This document shows, one piece after another, positions 1 through 11,285 of a stretch of 64,000 nt of DNA. Each line of letters begins with the position of its first letter. Positions within the stretch are counted from its first letter, which is position 1. A program made the translations under genes and the position numbers. Source of the stretch: Canna indica (Eukaryota > Streptophyta > Magnoliopsida > Zingiberales > Cannaceae); NCBI GenBank assembly GCA_034359265.1, contig CP136895.1, positions 51,230,001 to 51,294,000 on the forward strand, read 5' to 3'. The notes below the pieces were generated by a model. The model was not told the DNA's origin, did no database searches, and saw only the letters and a list, made by a program, of their open reading frames with translations.

Positions 1-743
1 GCGAAAGCAAAAATAAGACAATTAAGCACAAACAGAATATCAATGCTAACACACTGATTTATAGTGGTTCGGCCCTAATGCCTACTCCACTACCTAAGTA
101 CCATGCTTAGAATTTCTAAACTAAGTTTACTAGATTATATATTGTTTCCCTTACAATGAGGACTTTACATCGGAAAGTCTCTGCTCTCCAACCGAATGCA
201 CTTCCACACCCGGAAGTATCCCGCCTTCCTACCGAGAGCACTCTCCGAACCTCACCTCTGCTTTTTTAGAGTACGGGATGACTCGGATGCTGCTATTGAA
301 TGTGCTCTTTGCAATATCCGCTCTTTGCGTAACCGCTGTTCGAGTAAGCGCCCACCTCAACCTAAGGGACAACAAGAACTAGTCCTAGTAAACTACAATT
401 ACAATGGTGGAATTAAGCCTTAACACCAAGGCAACCACCAACCAAATCAAACCTAGCAACCTAGGTTTACACAAGTTTTAATACAATGAAAGAAACAAGA
501 AAATATACAAGTAATGGAGTAAAAAATACAACAATACAAATACTTAGCTCCAACACAATGAATCCTAGCTCCTCTTGATGCCTTGATGATGAATCAAATC
601 AAACATGAAGGCAAACTCTATGAATGAAAGCTCATACTAGGATTTCTCTAAAAAATGGCTCAATGAAAGCTTAGAGTTGATCAATGATAGCTCAATGAAG
701 ATTAAGAGTGATCAAAAGTTCTTTAGGAAGGCTTAGGCATGGG

Positions 744-751
744 TATTTATA
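744..751 (-). promoter_or_regulatory. TATA box of the copia LTR
   Basis: TATAAATA reads on the minus strand in a conserved 'ggggttataaataccc' setting. The same octamer sits at the matching place in the copies at 29150, 34530, 37550, 40543 and 47724. The palindrome cluster lies just upstream in the LTR sense. Promoter activity is inferred. Confidence 0.55.
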
Positions 752-817
752 ACCCCCATAAGAAACGGTGCATCAACGGGCGGCTCAACGGGCGGAAAAC
801 TAGCTGTTTCCGCCGTT

Positions 818-1045
818 CGGTCGCATGTCAGTCGATCGTTGGTCGACCGCCCGTGACCGCTGGCCTTTCTGGGCTCAAATCGCTCTGTTCGGTCGACCGG
901 TGGGTTGACCGAATGAGTCGCGAGATGAGCGATCCGCAATTCGGTCGACCGATGCATGTCGCAACTTCAGCCCCATAGTCGGTCGATCGACCGGTCGACC
1001 GACGCATCCACTGCCAATTTTTGCCTTTTGTCGGTCGACCGAAAA
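818..1045. repeat. CGGTCGACCG palindrome cluster in copia U3
   Basis: Several full or near copies of the palindrome (T)CGGTCGACCG(A) are packed here, for example near 893, 942, 980, 992 and 1031. In LTR sense they lie upstream of the TATA box at 744-751. Equivalent clusters occur in the other LTR copies of this family. Confidence 0.7.
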
Positions 1046-2800
1046 TTTGACAGACTGGGCAGACCAGTTTGCTTAGGCTGTGTTTGCTCATTTTTGGTTC
1101 CGTCTTCACTAAGTCTACTTATATAACATTTATTAACTTTAAAACATTAATGTTATATAAGGATTACCCCCCATTTGGATTCAATAAAAATATCTAAAAA
1201 ATCAAAATCCTTAAGAATCAAAACCTAGTTTTTGGGGTCTAGTACAAATTTTCCAAAAATAGAAATTTCCTAACTTTTCAAGTCAAGTATAGGTAGGCTA
1301 AAGGCTTCCAAAAAATCCCTAAAAATACCTCGTTATCTAATTTTAACCCAAGGAACAATTACCGCCATTTTTTTAGGTCAAGAAACTATCTATATCATAT
1401 AGCCCTCCAAGGAGCTCCCTAGGCTTAGTGAATTCAGGGCGGCTTCTGAGTTTTCATGTTTTGGGTTTCAGATTTGGTTTTAGGGTTCTTTGCATCATAA
1501 AGAGGATATACAACATATCTAGACACCCTAAACCTAAACTCTAACTTCTTGAAGAGTTCGAGTGCGTCGACCAATGTCCTTCCGATTTTCCGATTTCTCC
1601 GATCGCGGACGTCGTGCGCTAACCTATATGGAACCTGAAATATTTCTCAATAAAACATTAGTTCCATGTTTGTTGTCATCAAAATCAAGATTAACACCAA
1701 GGTTGAAAACCTTAAGCCAACACCCCCTTCCTCTTTGTGTGAGCTGAGCCGCCGCACCCTTGAGGCCGGATTCGGATGCCGTCGATTAGGAATTTCCTCC
1801 GATTTCATCTTCCTAATCATGTGAGTGGTTTTAACCCTCCTTTTCTCGGGTTTTCTTTCATATTCTTGAGCCGTTCTTGATATCAAGGTGTTCTTGTTGG
1901 CTTTTTCGTCAAATCTCGAGTTCTTGCCGTTTTTCTTGTTGCCATGGAATAGGAGGCCCGAAGACCCCCTCCTATGGGGCTCGGCAGCCCTAGGGTTACC
2001 CTGGGGGTTCTCGGACAATGAGGAATTGTGTCGCCCTCAAGGTGTTCGATGAAATGCCTAAGTGGAATTTTCGATGTTCTTGAGGTCTAAACTTTTAAAT
2101 TCCTAATCTTGATTATGTTCCTATGATGCTACGCATGATCCCTATCTAAATCTTTAATTCCAACATATGAATCCATGTTTTGTGTGTGAAAAGACTTAAA
2201 TCTTGTTGCCATGTATGTTCTTGATGGGTTCTTGATGTTGAATCTTAAGTCTTGGTTTAATGATGATGTGGATGCATGCTAAGTATTGATTAAGAATTAT
2301 GAATTAATCCTTGTATGATTTATCTTGATGAATAAATCTGTTGTAGTGGTAATTAAGGATTTTAACAACTGTAATTTTTGGATTAATTATCTTGATATAT
2401 TGAGAACTCAATCTTGCTGGAATTTCATGCTGAAATTGTTAATTCAGGGTTGATTTTATAATCTCTGTTGTGATGCGTATAGTTTACTGAACATAGTTGT
2501 GTAACCTATTATTTTGACCAGAAAACATAGTCTGGATCCATAGGACACACTTTGGAAGTCAGATTCGACTTGGGTACACCAGTTTCGGCTCAACAGTAAA
2601 CTAAAAATAAAACCCTAATTTTGGCAAATGGAAATTTTAATTGCATAATTAAAATTCAAGGGGCAGCATAATCTGTTAAGAAGCAACAAATTAAATTTTG
2701 GGCAAGAAATAAATCCTCATGGGTTTATGATGTTACAGGTCTAGGAGTTGGGGTCGGGTATTGGGTATTGTAGCGTTCCTAATAAAGACATCCCTAAGAC

Positions 2801-3340
2801 TAGGGCTGGCAACGGAGCGGATACGGTGCGGATACGAATTATCCGTATCCGCACCGCACTCCATATCCGCCCATCCGTATCCGCACCGTATCCGCCACGG
2901 ATGTGAATATGGATATCCATATCCGCACTGCTTCAAATACGGATATCCGCACCGCATCCGTATCCGCACCGTATTTAATAAAAAAATATTAAAATATTAA
3001 ATTTAATTAAAAAAATCAATAAATTACCAATTCATTGATCCAAAATAAATATATAATATACTTCAAAATTCATCTTGACATGAAATTACCATAGAGCTCT
3101 TATATATATTAATAACTTATATTGGCAAAATAGTAATTAAGAGACACAGATAGGCGGTGCGGATATGGTGCGGATACGGTGCGGATCCACAGCCATATCC
3201 GTATCCGCACCATATCCGCGCGGATATAAGTTTTCTAAATCCATATCCGTATCCATATCCATTTTTACTTGCGGATATGGATCGGATACGGTGCGGATGC
3301 GGTTTTTAGTTAGCGGATGCGGATAAAATTGCCACCCCTA
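2801..3340. mobile_element. 540-bp hAT-type MITE with 8-bp TSD
   Basis: The ends are inverted: TAGGGCTGGCAAC at the left and TTGCCACCCCTA at the right, both next to CGGATAC/CGGATAT-rich subterminal repeats. The flanks are a perfect 8-bp duplication, CCTAAGAC (2793-2800 and 3341-3348). The paralogous gypsy LTR at about 42889-42905 shows the unoccupied site with a single copy of the target (ccctgagac). There is no coding capacity. 8-bp duplications and this TIR style are typical of hAT elements. Confidence 0.92.
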
Positions 3341-3479
3341 CCTAAGACACCGTAGGAGACACTTGACTTAGGTCATATTGCGCCATATCTTGAAGAATGA
3401 AGGAGAGGCTCGGGTAGGAGCCGGATAGCAGGCTTGGCCCAGAAGATTGCATGGTTAATTCCCAACCTGTGTTTAAAGG

Positions 3480-3790
3480 AATAAGTTCGGATGGGCGAAT
3501 CCCGATTATTCCTACGTTATCTCTTTAGAACAAGTTCGGATGGGCAAATTCCGATTGTTCCTGTGATTTCTCGTTGAACAAGTTCGGATGGGCAAATCCT
3601 TATTGTTCTCGAGTTTCATTTAAGGAATAAGTTCAGACGGGCAAATCCCGATTATTCTCGTGATATCTTTAAGGGTCAAGTTCGGACGGGCAAACCCCGA
3701 TTGTTCCTACACGTCTCGTGGAGCGAGTTCGGACGGGCAAATCCCAATTGCTCTCGAGTTTCTTTAGGATAAACTCGGATGGGTCAATCC
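3480..3790 (+). repeat. 48-bp minisatellite in gypsy LTR
   Basis: About seven diverged units of 46-49 bp, each with AAGTTCGGATGGGCAAATCC-like sequence, start near 3483, 3532, 3580, 3629, 3678, 3724 and 3773. A matching array is in the LTR at about 43023-43350. It is part of the LTR. Confidence 0.8.
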
Positions 3791-4455
3791 TGATTATTCT
3801 AGTAACCCTTGAGTATAATTTGTTGCCTTAGGGCACGGTAGGCTGAGGCCTGTTACACTTCACTGCTAGAGTGTTGGTTTGCCTTCGGCATGTGGTGGCG
3901 ATATGACCTGATAGCTAGTCACACCCCCTTGTGACTTCTTTCCTGTTTGAGACAAATGTTTTATCGTGTGGTATATCTCTGTGTTTGGTTTCTCATGGGG
4001 CTTGGTAGAACCGCTCACTGAGTTCTCTTGAACTCACCCATTGTCATTTTTGTTTTTTTTGTAGAGCCTCACTGGTGAGGTGGGCTGGAGTACTTGGCGC
4101 GGCTGGAGGGTAGAGGAGCCACATTGATCTCATAGCAGTCCTAGTTAGGGGTCGTAGTCGAGTTTTTGGTAGTTTGTCACGCACCTGTATTTTTGGTATT
4201 TTGGAGTTGTAGTCCCTTGGGGACATTCATGTCTTTCATTTCAGATTTCACTTGTAAATGAACCATTGAACTTTGATTTATTATTTTCGCACTTACTTCT
4301 AGTGAAATTTGGTTTGGTTTTTCATTTAAAATAAAACTCGTTTCATTCTTTCTGCTATGTTTTATTGTTATGAGTTGGCATGTGCATGAGTTAGGCTGCG
4401 GGGTATAGGCACGTATACCCTGGCCGGTCACGTGACCCTGAGTTGGGGCGTGACA

Positions 4456-6543
4456 CATTGTGTGACATAACAGTCTTGGTAGCAACATTAGGTTACTCTC
4501 AACCTAGCAAATTATGGTACAAAGACCCTAAGAAGCCCTTATCTTCTGGACTAGTGAAGATAAAGACAGAAACTGAAGTTAAGGAGATGGTTCAATTGGG
4601 GATAAGTTGTGGGTCTATACACTTATTTTTAGAAGGAGTTAAAGACTATGAACTATTGAGGAAAAAGAAACTAGATGAAGCTCTCAAAACTCAGAACCAG
4701 GATGAGAATTTGGAGCCTGATCATGAAGGAGCTAACCCTAAAGTTGTCAAAATTGAGAAACTCGATGAGCCTCATGATGAGGATCATGAACATACTGATT
4801 TTGAAGGAGCTGGCCCTAAAGTTGTCAAAATTGAGAAACTTGATAAGCCTCATGATGAGGCTCATGAACATACTGATTTTGATGGAGATGATGACACAAG
4901 TGATGAGGATGATAAGGAATACAAAATATTGAAGAGAAAGAAGAGAATTTTTAATTTGCAAAGTGAAGGTGAGCACTGGGAAAATGAGCAAGGTATTAGT
5001 GGTGGAGGAGATGAGCATAGGAAAGATGAGCATTGTACCCGTGGTGGAGGAGATGAGCACATAGAAGCTGAGTGTGGGAACAATGATTCATCAAGTTTTG
5101 ATGAATCATCAAGTGATACTTCAGGTGATAATGCTACATCAACTGAATAAGTGCAGACACCTAATAGTAGTGATGATGAATATATAAAAAAAATTAGAAA
5201 ACAGAAGGTTAAGGGATTTAGGGGCAAAGAATCTGAGGAATTTTGCCTTAACGTGAGGTTTGAGTCAGCAGGATAGTTTAGACAAGCTGTTCAAGACTAT
5301 GCTTTGAAGAATGGGAAGGCTATTAAGTTTACTAGGTCTGTTGAGAAAAATGTAGAGGCTAGGTGTAGTGTCAAATGTCCTTGGAGGATTTATGTAAACT
5401 TAACACAAAGGAATGAAGCATTTGTGATTAAGATTTATGATTCATAGCATAAATGATCTAGACCAGCAAGAAACAATCAAGCATCATCTAAAAGGCTTGC
5501 AAGGCACTACATAGAAACTTTTAGGGAAAAACCAGACTAGAATGTACTTGAAATGCAAAGGGATATTGACCAAAAATTTACCATATCAGTCACTAAGAAT
5601 ATATGTTATAGAGCCAGAGCAAGGGCATTGAAAGCTTTATCAGGCTCATTGCTTGATCATTATAAGATGTTGTCATCTTATGTAGCATAACTGAAGAAGG
5701 TGTACAAACATGGGATGTTTTCCACAATGGTTCAGGGGCATAACAGGTTCACGAGAATGTTTATTGGCTTTGATGCATTGAAAGAAGGATTTTTGGGTGG
5801 TTGTAGGCTTGTGATTTCATTGGATGGGTGCTTTTTGAAGTCAGAAGTTGGTGGCCAACTATTGTTTGTAGTTGGCAGGGATGGAAACAATCATGCGAAA
5901 ACAAGGATAAAACACGAGTATCAAGTCAATTATCATCTAGTCAGGTAACTTAATTTTTTTTCCTTACTTGTATATTAACAAATATATTTTTTACAAGTAT
6001 ATATACTTTTGACACATGGGAAGAAAAGGGAGAGACCACATAAGAACCATGGTGTGCAAATCAATTCGGAGAACCAGGGTGTACAGACCAAGAGTGAGAA
6101 CCAGGGTGTGCAGTCACTTGTAAAGAGACCAAAGATGGTTGTTATTAAGAGACCTGTTAGTTATGAGAAGCTTGTGCACAAGGAGAGGGATGTGGCAGCA
6201 AAGGGATTTGGAGTAACAGTTGGCACTGAAATAGAAAATACATATGTGCATGTAAGTTATTTAATTCTAGTTATAAATTATAGATTTCAGTTATCTAATT
6301 CTAAGTTTCATGTAGATGTCTAATACACAAGTTAGAATACTCCATGAAGGAAGATTTGGAGGAGGACAGTTTGTCCATCCTCAAGGCACCCAAGTCAGCC
6401 AACCCACTCAAGGCACCCAGGTCACCCAACCCACCCAAGGCACTCAACAGAGCACCAACTCAGTAAGGAGCAGCAATAGACTCAAGGAAAAAAAGAAGTC
6501 AGACAATCGGTCATCTTCAAGTGTTAGGATTGATATGGATTGA
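4456..6543 (+). pseudogene. MULE (mudrA-like) transposase, decayed
   Basis: The first open frame (about 4456-5150) holds the second half of the PB1-like N-terminal domain found in plant MULE transposases (LGYSQPSKLWYKDP), then an acidic linker with a 26-residue direct repeat (78-bp period, 4731 and 4809). After a stop at 5148, the same frame carries the MuDR-type domain (FRQAVQDYALKNGKAIKF, CPWRIYV) with further stops near 5274, 5446 and 5455. From 5700 comes the start of the MULE catalytic domain (CRLVISLDGCFLK, GRDGNNH). After GNNH the domain jumps to a C-terminal tail (6009-6543) rich in TQGTQ repeats, so most of the catalytic core is deleted. The N terminus is removed by the gypsy LTR. 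No functional transposase is possible. Confidence 0.85.
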
Positions 6544-6650
6544 TGTGGATTGACTATGGATGTATATGGATTGATGTGGATTGAAAATGGATTGATATGG
6601 ATTGAATATGGATGTATGTGGACTGATGTGGATTTATATGGATTATCTAT
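6530..6650 (+). repeat. GGATTGATATGGATTGA short tandem repeats
   Basis: About ten degenerate 12-15-bp units built on TGGATTGA(T)(G/A)T follow the last transposase codons. They probably arose by replication slippage. Up to 7020 the sequence is AT-rich with repeated 'aaagttcatgt(a)ttt' motifs and no gene. Confidence 0.6.
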
Positions 6651-7027
6651 AGTTAAATTACTTGATTTTGTATGAATTATGTGTCATTCTAAATTTTATG
6701 TATGTGGCATGTGGAATTCTATATTTTATATATGTGGAATGATGTGTAGTAGTTAAATTGCGTAATGTGCTATAAATAGCTATGTTATAATGACAAAGTT
6801 CATGTATTTTAAGGTTAGAAGTAGCAAAGTTCATGTATTATTAGGTTAAAAGTGGCAAAGTTTATGTTTTTTCTCGCAAATATGTGAAAGTTCATATTTT
6901 TTTGGTGCACAGTTCACTAACAGATTGAAACATGCTAAAACATATTGTCTTCAAATACACATGAGAGGATAACATCAAAATACATAAACCAAATTACTTC
7001 ATGGTAGTAGTTTTAGGCTATTGTCTT

Positions 7028-8383
7028 CAGGGATGGCAACGGTTTGGTTAACCGCATTTTGGGGGTTAACCGAAACCGAACTAAACACCCGCTAACCGAA
7101 ACCGAAATCGAAACCGGTCGATTTCAAAAACTTAAATCCGAAACCGAAACCGGTTAATTCAGTTTTTAATAGATCATCAATATTGACAAAAATACATTGA
7201 AGTAAAAAAAAATTCATCAACAGTCAACGCATACTACAATAATAATTTCAAAAATCATTCTAATGGACAAGAAGCAAGAGTACACAAGAAGCTCTGAACA
7301 AGTTATAATTGATACAAGATTTTAAGCAACAAAATGCACAAGAAGCACATGGATTACATGATACTGACTGCTAAGAAAGAATTCAAAACCACAAACTGTT
7401 ATTCAACTACTTGTTAAATCAAAACCACCATTAATTGAGTTACTAGCTATTCAGGGAAAATACCTTGTCAACACCATTAATTGGTCGGGAGAGGAGGTGA
7501 GTCGTGAGGTCTGCCTCGGCCACCAGCGATCAAGGGGGTGTGGCGGCGGCGAGAGAGGAGTCAGCATCGATCGGTCAAGGGGGTGTGGCGGTGGCGAGAG
7601 AGGAGTCGGCGTCGACCGATTAAGGGGGTGTGGCAGCAGCGAGAGAGGAGTCGACGTTGAGCAATCAAGGGGTAGATCTGTTACAGGAAAACTTGAGGTC
7701 TGTAGGTGGAAGTCGGCGTTGGGGTCGGGAGAGGAGGCGAGTCACGAGGTTTACCTCGGCCACCGGCGATCAAGGGGGTGTGGCGGCGACGAGAGAGGAG
7801 TCAGCGTCGACCAATCAAGGGGGTGTGGCGGCAGTGAGAGAGGAGTCGACGTCGAGCGATCAAGGGGTAGATTGAAAACTTGAGGTCTGTATGTGGAAGT
7901 CGGTGTCAGGGTCGGGAGAGGAGGTGAGTCACGACTCATGAGGTTTGTAGGATGGAAGAGGGAGAGGAGGCGAGTCGCAAGGTCTGTAGGACGGGAGAGG
8001 AAGAGGAGGCAGGAGGAGTGAAGAGCCGAAACTAGGGTTAGGAATTTAGGATTTTAGGGTTAAAGAATATATATGATGGGTAAACGGGTAATGGTTTCGG
8101 GTATTAGGATTATTAATATATTATATATAATTATTATATATAATTATTAATATATAATAAATTAGTAACGGTTTCGGTTACCGGTTAATCATGAATAACC
8201 GGTAACCGAAACCGAAATCTATAACCGGTTTCAGTTACCGGTTATTCGCGACCCGATAATTGAAACTGAATCGGTTTAAATCAGTTTTTTAATTTGACTA
8301 GCCGAAACCGAAACCAAACCACAAATCCACTATCCGAAACCGGATTTTACGGTTCGGTTAACCGGTTCTAATTGCCATCCCTA
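7028..8383. mobile_element. 1,356-bp non-autonomous hAT element with 8-bp TSD
   Basis: The termini are CAGGGATGGCAAC at the left and TTGCCATCCCTA at the right. Both are followed inward by AACCGAAACCGAAAT-type subterminal repeats. The flanking duplication is ATTGTCTT (7020-7027 and 8384-8391), perfect over 8 bp. There is no transposase; the interior is a minisatellite. It sits inside the MULE just downstream of the GRF ORF, and its terminal base now forms part of that ORF's stop codon. Confidence 0.92.
7490..7960 (+). repeat. 45-bp minisatellite within a 240-bp duplication
   Basis: Units centred on GATCAAGGGGGTGTGGCGG start near 7531, 7576, 7621 and 7666, and again near 7771, 7816 and 7861. 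That gives a 45-bp period inside two blocks 240 bp apart. The open frames over this stretch only translate the repeat (RGCGGGERGVSIDRS-like units) and are not a gene. It is GC-rich, unlike the rest of the hAT element. Confidence 0.85.
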
Positions 8384-8890
8384 ATTGTCTTTGTTCCCAC
8401 CCCCAAATAACATACTAGAAAATACGATACATACAACAAAAAACACCATACACACACTACCCTTCCATAAATTGACTTGTTTTTTGTCAATCCTCAGTTG
8501 AGCTATCTTATCTTCAAGTGTTGCAATTCTTTCTTGAAAGGTCATTTCTTTCATCTTGCTCAATTCTATCCTTTCTTCCATTAGCTTCAGTTTCTCAATA
8601 AGAATTTTTTTTTCCTTAATAAAACCTCGCATAATATCCTTTGTGTGGGCGTAATCCTCAAGATCATGCCACATAAATAAGTGACAATCATTCTCCTGTC
8701 AAAAGATAGGAGTGAGTGATTAAAATAAAGATAGGACTTTGGAGTTAGGTGATTACAAGGGATCATACCTTCCAATGTCTACATCCCCAAAACCTTCTTT
8801 CGGAATTTCTTTGGCTCCATGCGGAGCAACAACGTGTGATGAATTCACTGAAGATTTCTCCATTCGTCCCATGGTTTCCCTTCCTGACAT
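8381..8890 (-). pseudogene. GRF zinc-finger protein of the MULE, frameshifted
   Basis: Two exons read on the minus strand. Exon 2 (8695-8381) continues NDCHLFMWHDLEDY, then a coiled-coil stretch (EKKILIEKLKLMEERIEL) and a C-terminal hydrophobic segment (VCMVFFVVCIVFSSMLFGG), the usual order for plant GRF-type zinc-finger proteins carried by MULEs. The exon before it, ending at a GT donor at 8768, reads RFWGCRHWK in the frame that joins exon 2. The probable start (8890, MSGRETMGRMEK) is in another frame, so a shift is needed near 8800. The stop codon is made by the hAT insertion. The role of GRF proteins in MULEs is not established. Confidence 0.65.
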
Positions 8891-9049
8891 GATCATCCCT
8901 TTGGGCCCTAATCCAACGACAATGGCAACAGCAAGGCATGCCCTAATCCGGTGACAATGGCGACAACAAAGGTTCCCCCTTTTCACAGTATTCGAGTAGG
9001 TAAAATAAGAACTAGGGCATCGAGCACGCGCGCCCAACTTGGAGACGAC

Positions 9050-9341
9050 GGGCAAATTACCATTTTGCATGTCCCCATTTCAAAAAACATTAGCATCGGA
9101 GATGGGTAATTTCATAATTTCATGTTAACCTTTACTCGGCCGGTAAAAATATATGCCACGTTGGCAAAGTAACTTGCCACGTCGTCGTTGTTAACGAACA
9201 TGTCAGCAAAAATCGTCAAAAATGACAGTGCGTGCTAAACAGAGTAACAGAATCAAAGTTCGTGTATTTTCTTTCTAATGGAAAAAGTTTATACCAAAAA
9301 TGTGAAAAGTTCCAAAGTTCGTATTTTTTTTGTATTTACTC
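9050..9341. mobile_element. Right terminal inverted repeat of the MULE
   Basis: Shares with 61972-62683 and 39100-39364 the ordered blocks 'ggcaaattaccattttgc', 'tgccacgt...gtt aac', 'aaagttcgtgtatttt' and the terminal GTATTTACTC. The adjacent 9 bp are TTATTTTTT. The matching left flank is not visible. Confidence 0.65.
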
Positions 9342-9658
9342 TTATTTTTTTAATTTTTTAAAATTACAATTTTGCCCCTCATGACTTAAGTGAACCAAAA
9401 CTCAACCTATACTCGCCCAAATCAAGTTATGTTCGAACCTATGGACTCCACTTGAACCCAACCTTCCATCCCGACTTAAATAAAATAATTTTTCTCGCGC
9501 ATAAGGGTCATATCACTAATAGCACCATCCAACGATTTCTCGACCCACTCCGATGCGCATCTCGACTTTCCCGCTGAAGTCAAAATAAATTAATTAATTT
9601 TTTTTCATGAGTATTACAAATTATAATATTCTAACATTGAATTAGTAGCCACATCACC
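9342..9658. other. Gene-free spacer
   Basis: AT-rich sequence without coding potential or a recognisable repeat end. A short stretch (about 9365-9570) is less AT-rich but has no frame of interest. Confidence 0.5.
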
Positions 9659-11285
9659 AAAAAATTAATATATCTATATCCCAAACTTTAACCCTTTTAA
9701 CAAATTTATCCTAAACTTTAATTTGTACTAATTCTATCTCAAACTTTCAGATTGATAAGAATTCTATCCCTCCATCAGATGTCGGTCAATGCAACCATTA
9801 TGTGCTGACGTGGCATCTAAGTCAACAAATAAAAAATAATTTTTTATTATCACATGAGCCACATTAGCATGTAATAAAAAATATTATAATATTATATAAA
9901 TAGAAAAAATTAATGTATCTATTCCAAAATTTGACCCTTGTAACAAATCTATCTCAACCTTTAATTTTTTTCCCTAATCTATTCCAAACTTTGGGATTAA
10001 CAACAATTGTCTCATTTGAAATTGAACATGAAATTTAGAATACATTACAATATTTGTCAATCCAAAAGTTTGAATTATATTTCACCCTAATTTTTTTATT
10101 AAATTCGACTACTACATAAAAAATTAAAAATTAGAATAAAACTCATATATTTTCCATACATTATTATTATTTATTAAATGCTTAAAATTTTAAAAATAAT
10201 TTTATAATTATCTATTGAAATTGTATTTTTTTTAAAATTGATTCAAAAATTGATTTTGTTTTACTAATTTTTTTATTTAATTATATTATTGCATTTTAGA
10301 GAAAAGCGAAATACCCAAATTAAACCAATAACTTTTCATATAGTATTATTATTTACCAAAATTTTATTTTTTTAATTCAATTCAGCTATTGTATTTTATA
10401 AAAAATTTAAAACTTCCAATCAAACTAAAATCTTTTACTTATATTATTATTTATTAAATATTTAATATTATGATTATATTTTATTTAGTGTCTAACAAAA
10501 TTTGGTATTTTTTATTTTTGTGTGGATTTTTTTATTCAATTCAATTATAGAATTTTAGGGAAAAAAATAAAAATTTAAACCAAATCCATATATTTTATTG
10601 ATAGTATTATTATATACCATACATTTAACATTATTTATACTGTATTTAATTTGGTTTAGTATTTAATTTTCTTCATAAAATTTCTTTATTTTACTACAAA
10701 TTTCAATTTTAAAAAATTATAAAATCTTAAATGAAATTTATATATAATGATTATAAATTAATTTTGATGAAATTAGACGTGAGATTCTTCAAGGTGTTAA
10801 AAGGTTTTCCGTGTAATTTTTTAAAAAGAAAAGGAATTTGGTGAAATCAGATAGGGAATTATCGGAGAAATTGACGAAGTGAGTTTTAATGTATTTTTTT
10901 TCATTAAAAATCATGTCTTCAAGAATTATAATGGTTGTCAATCCCAAAGTTTGGGATAGATTAGGGAGAAACATTAAAAATTGGGATAGATTTATTACAA
11001 GGGCCAATGTTTGGGATAGATACATTAATTTTCCCTATTATATATAATATTATAGTATTTTTTATTACATGTTGACGTGGCACAAGTGATAATAAATTAT
11101 TATTATTTATTTGTTGACTCAAATGTCATGTCAACACTTAACGGTTGCATTGACGGACATCTGATGGAGGGATATAATTATTGTCAATCCGAAAGTTTGG
11201 CCTAGATTTGGTACATAGTAAAGTTCTAGATACATTTGTTAAAAGGGTCAAAGTTTGGGATAGATACATTAATTTTTCCTATTAT
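9659..11285. mobile_element. Foldback/long-TIR element, about 1.6 kb
   Basis: The left arm (about 9659-10025) and right arm (about 10920-11285) are inverted copies. Both contain 'aattaatgtatctat(c)cc(c)aaa(c)ttt', 'atccctccatcagatgt', 'gacgtggca' and 'gtcaacaaataa' in mirror order. Each arm itself starts and ends with the 'ttaatgtatctat' motif. The loop (10026-10919) is very AT-rich with no ORF of note. Exact ends and target duplication could not be fixed. The superfamily is uncertain; a MULE-like foldback MITE is possible. Confidence 0.75.

Larger units (their letters stand above)
1..1722 (-). mobile_element. Ty1-copia LTR, cut by the left window edge
   Basis: In its sense direction (minus strand) the LTR begins TGTTGG at 1722 and runs off the left edge. 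It matches the LTRs at 28391-29832 and 36420-38224: the same start, the same 'gtggttcggcc' block near 64-75, a TATA box and CGGTCGACCG palindromes. Copia identity comes from the related copy at 28391, which is followed by a tRNA-iMet primer site and a gag fragment. It lies directly against a gypsy LTR fragment at 1723, so it probably inserted there. The partner flank is outside the window, so solo or full-length status is unknown. Confidence 0.8.
1723..4455 (+). mobile_element. Ty3-gypsy (Tekay-type) LTR, 5'-truncated
   Basis: The sequence follows the LTR at 41229-44071 from its middle to its end. Shared landmarks are the intron-like 'gtgagtggttttaaccctcc' stretch, the 'gtgtaacctat' block, a 48-bp minisatellite and the terminal GGTCACGTGACC palindrome with GGGGCGTGACA at the end. 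The 5' part is replaced by the copia LTR, and a hAT MITE is nested at 2801-3340. The LTR end abuts the Mutator-like transposase with no primer site, so this is a 3' LTR or a solo LTR. Mutator coding sequence resumes at 4456, so the gypsy element probably inserted into the Mutator-like element. Confidence 0.8.
4456..9341 (+). mobile_element. Mutator-like element (MULE), left end missing
   Basis: It contains a broken MULE transposase reading right and a GRF zinc-finger ORF reading left, a pairing seen in plant MULEs. The right terminus (about 9050-9341, ending GTATTTACTC) matches the terminal inverted repeat of the complete 712-bp MITE at 61972-62683. The left terminus is not in the window because a gypsy LTR ends at 4455. 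A hAT element is nested between the two ORFs. The element is non-autonomous in its present form. Confidence 0.7.

Noticed and set aside
828..1109. Arg-Ser-Thr-rich frames in copia LTRs
   Set aside because: They arise from the CGGTCGACCG palindromes, and equivalents appear in most LTR copies on either strand.
3480..3790. CRISPR-like array (regular 48-bp repeats)
   Set aside because: The repeats are contiguous without unique spacers, lie inside a plant LTR and have no associated genes.
4675..5227. Overlapping frames on both strands of the MULE acidic linker
   Set aside because: Shadows of the transposase frame; low complexity and no independent motif.
7497..7883. 128-codon open frame as a glycine/arginine-rich protein gene
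   Set aside because: It only translates the 45-bp minisatellite inside a hAT element, and other frames over the repeat are open too.
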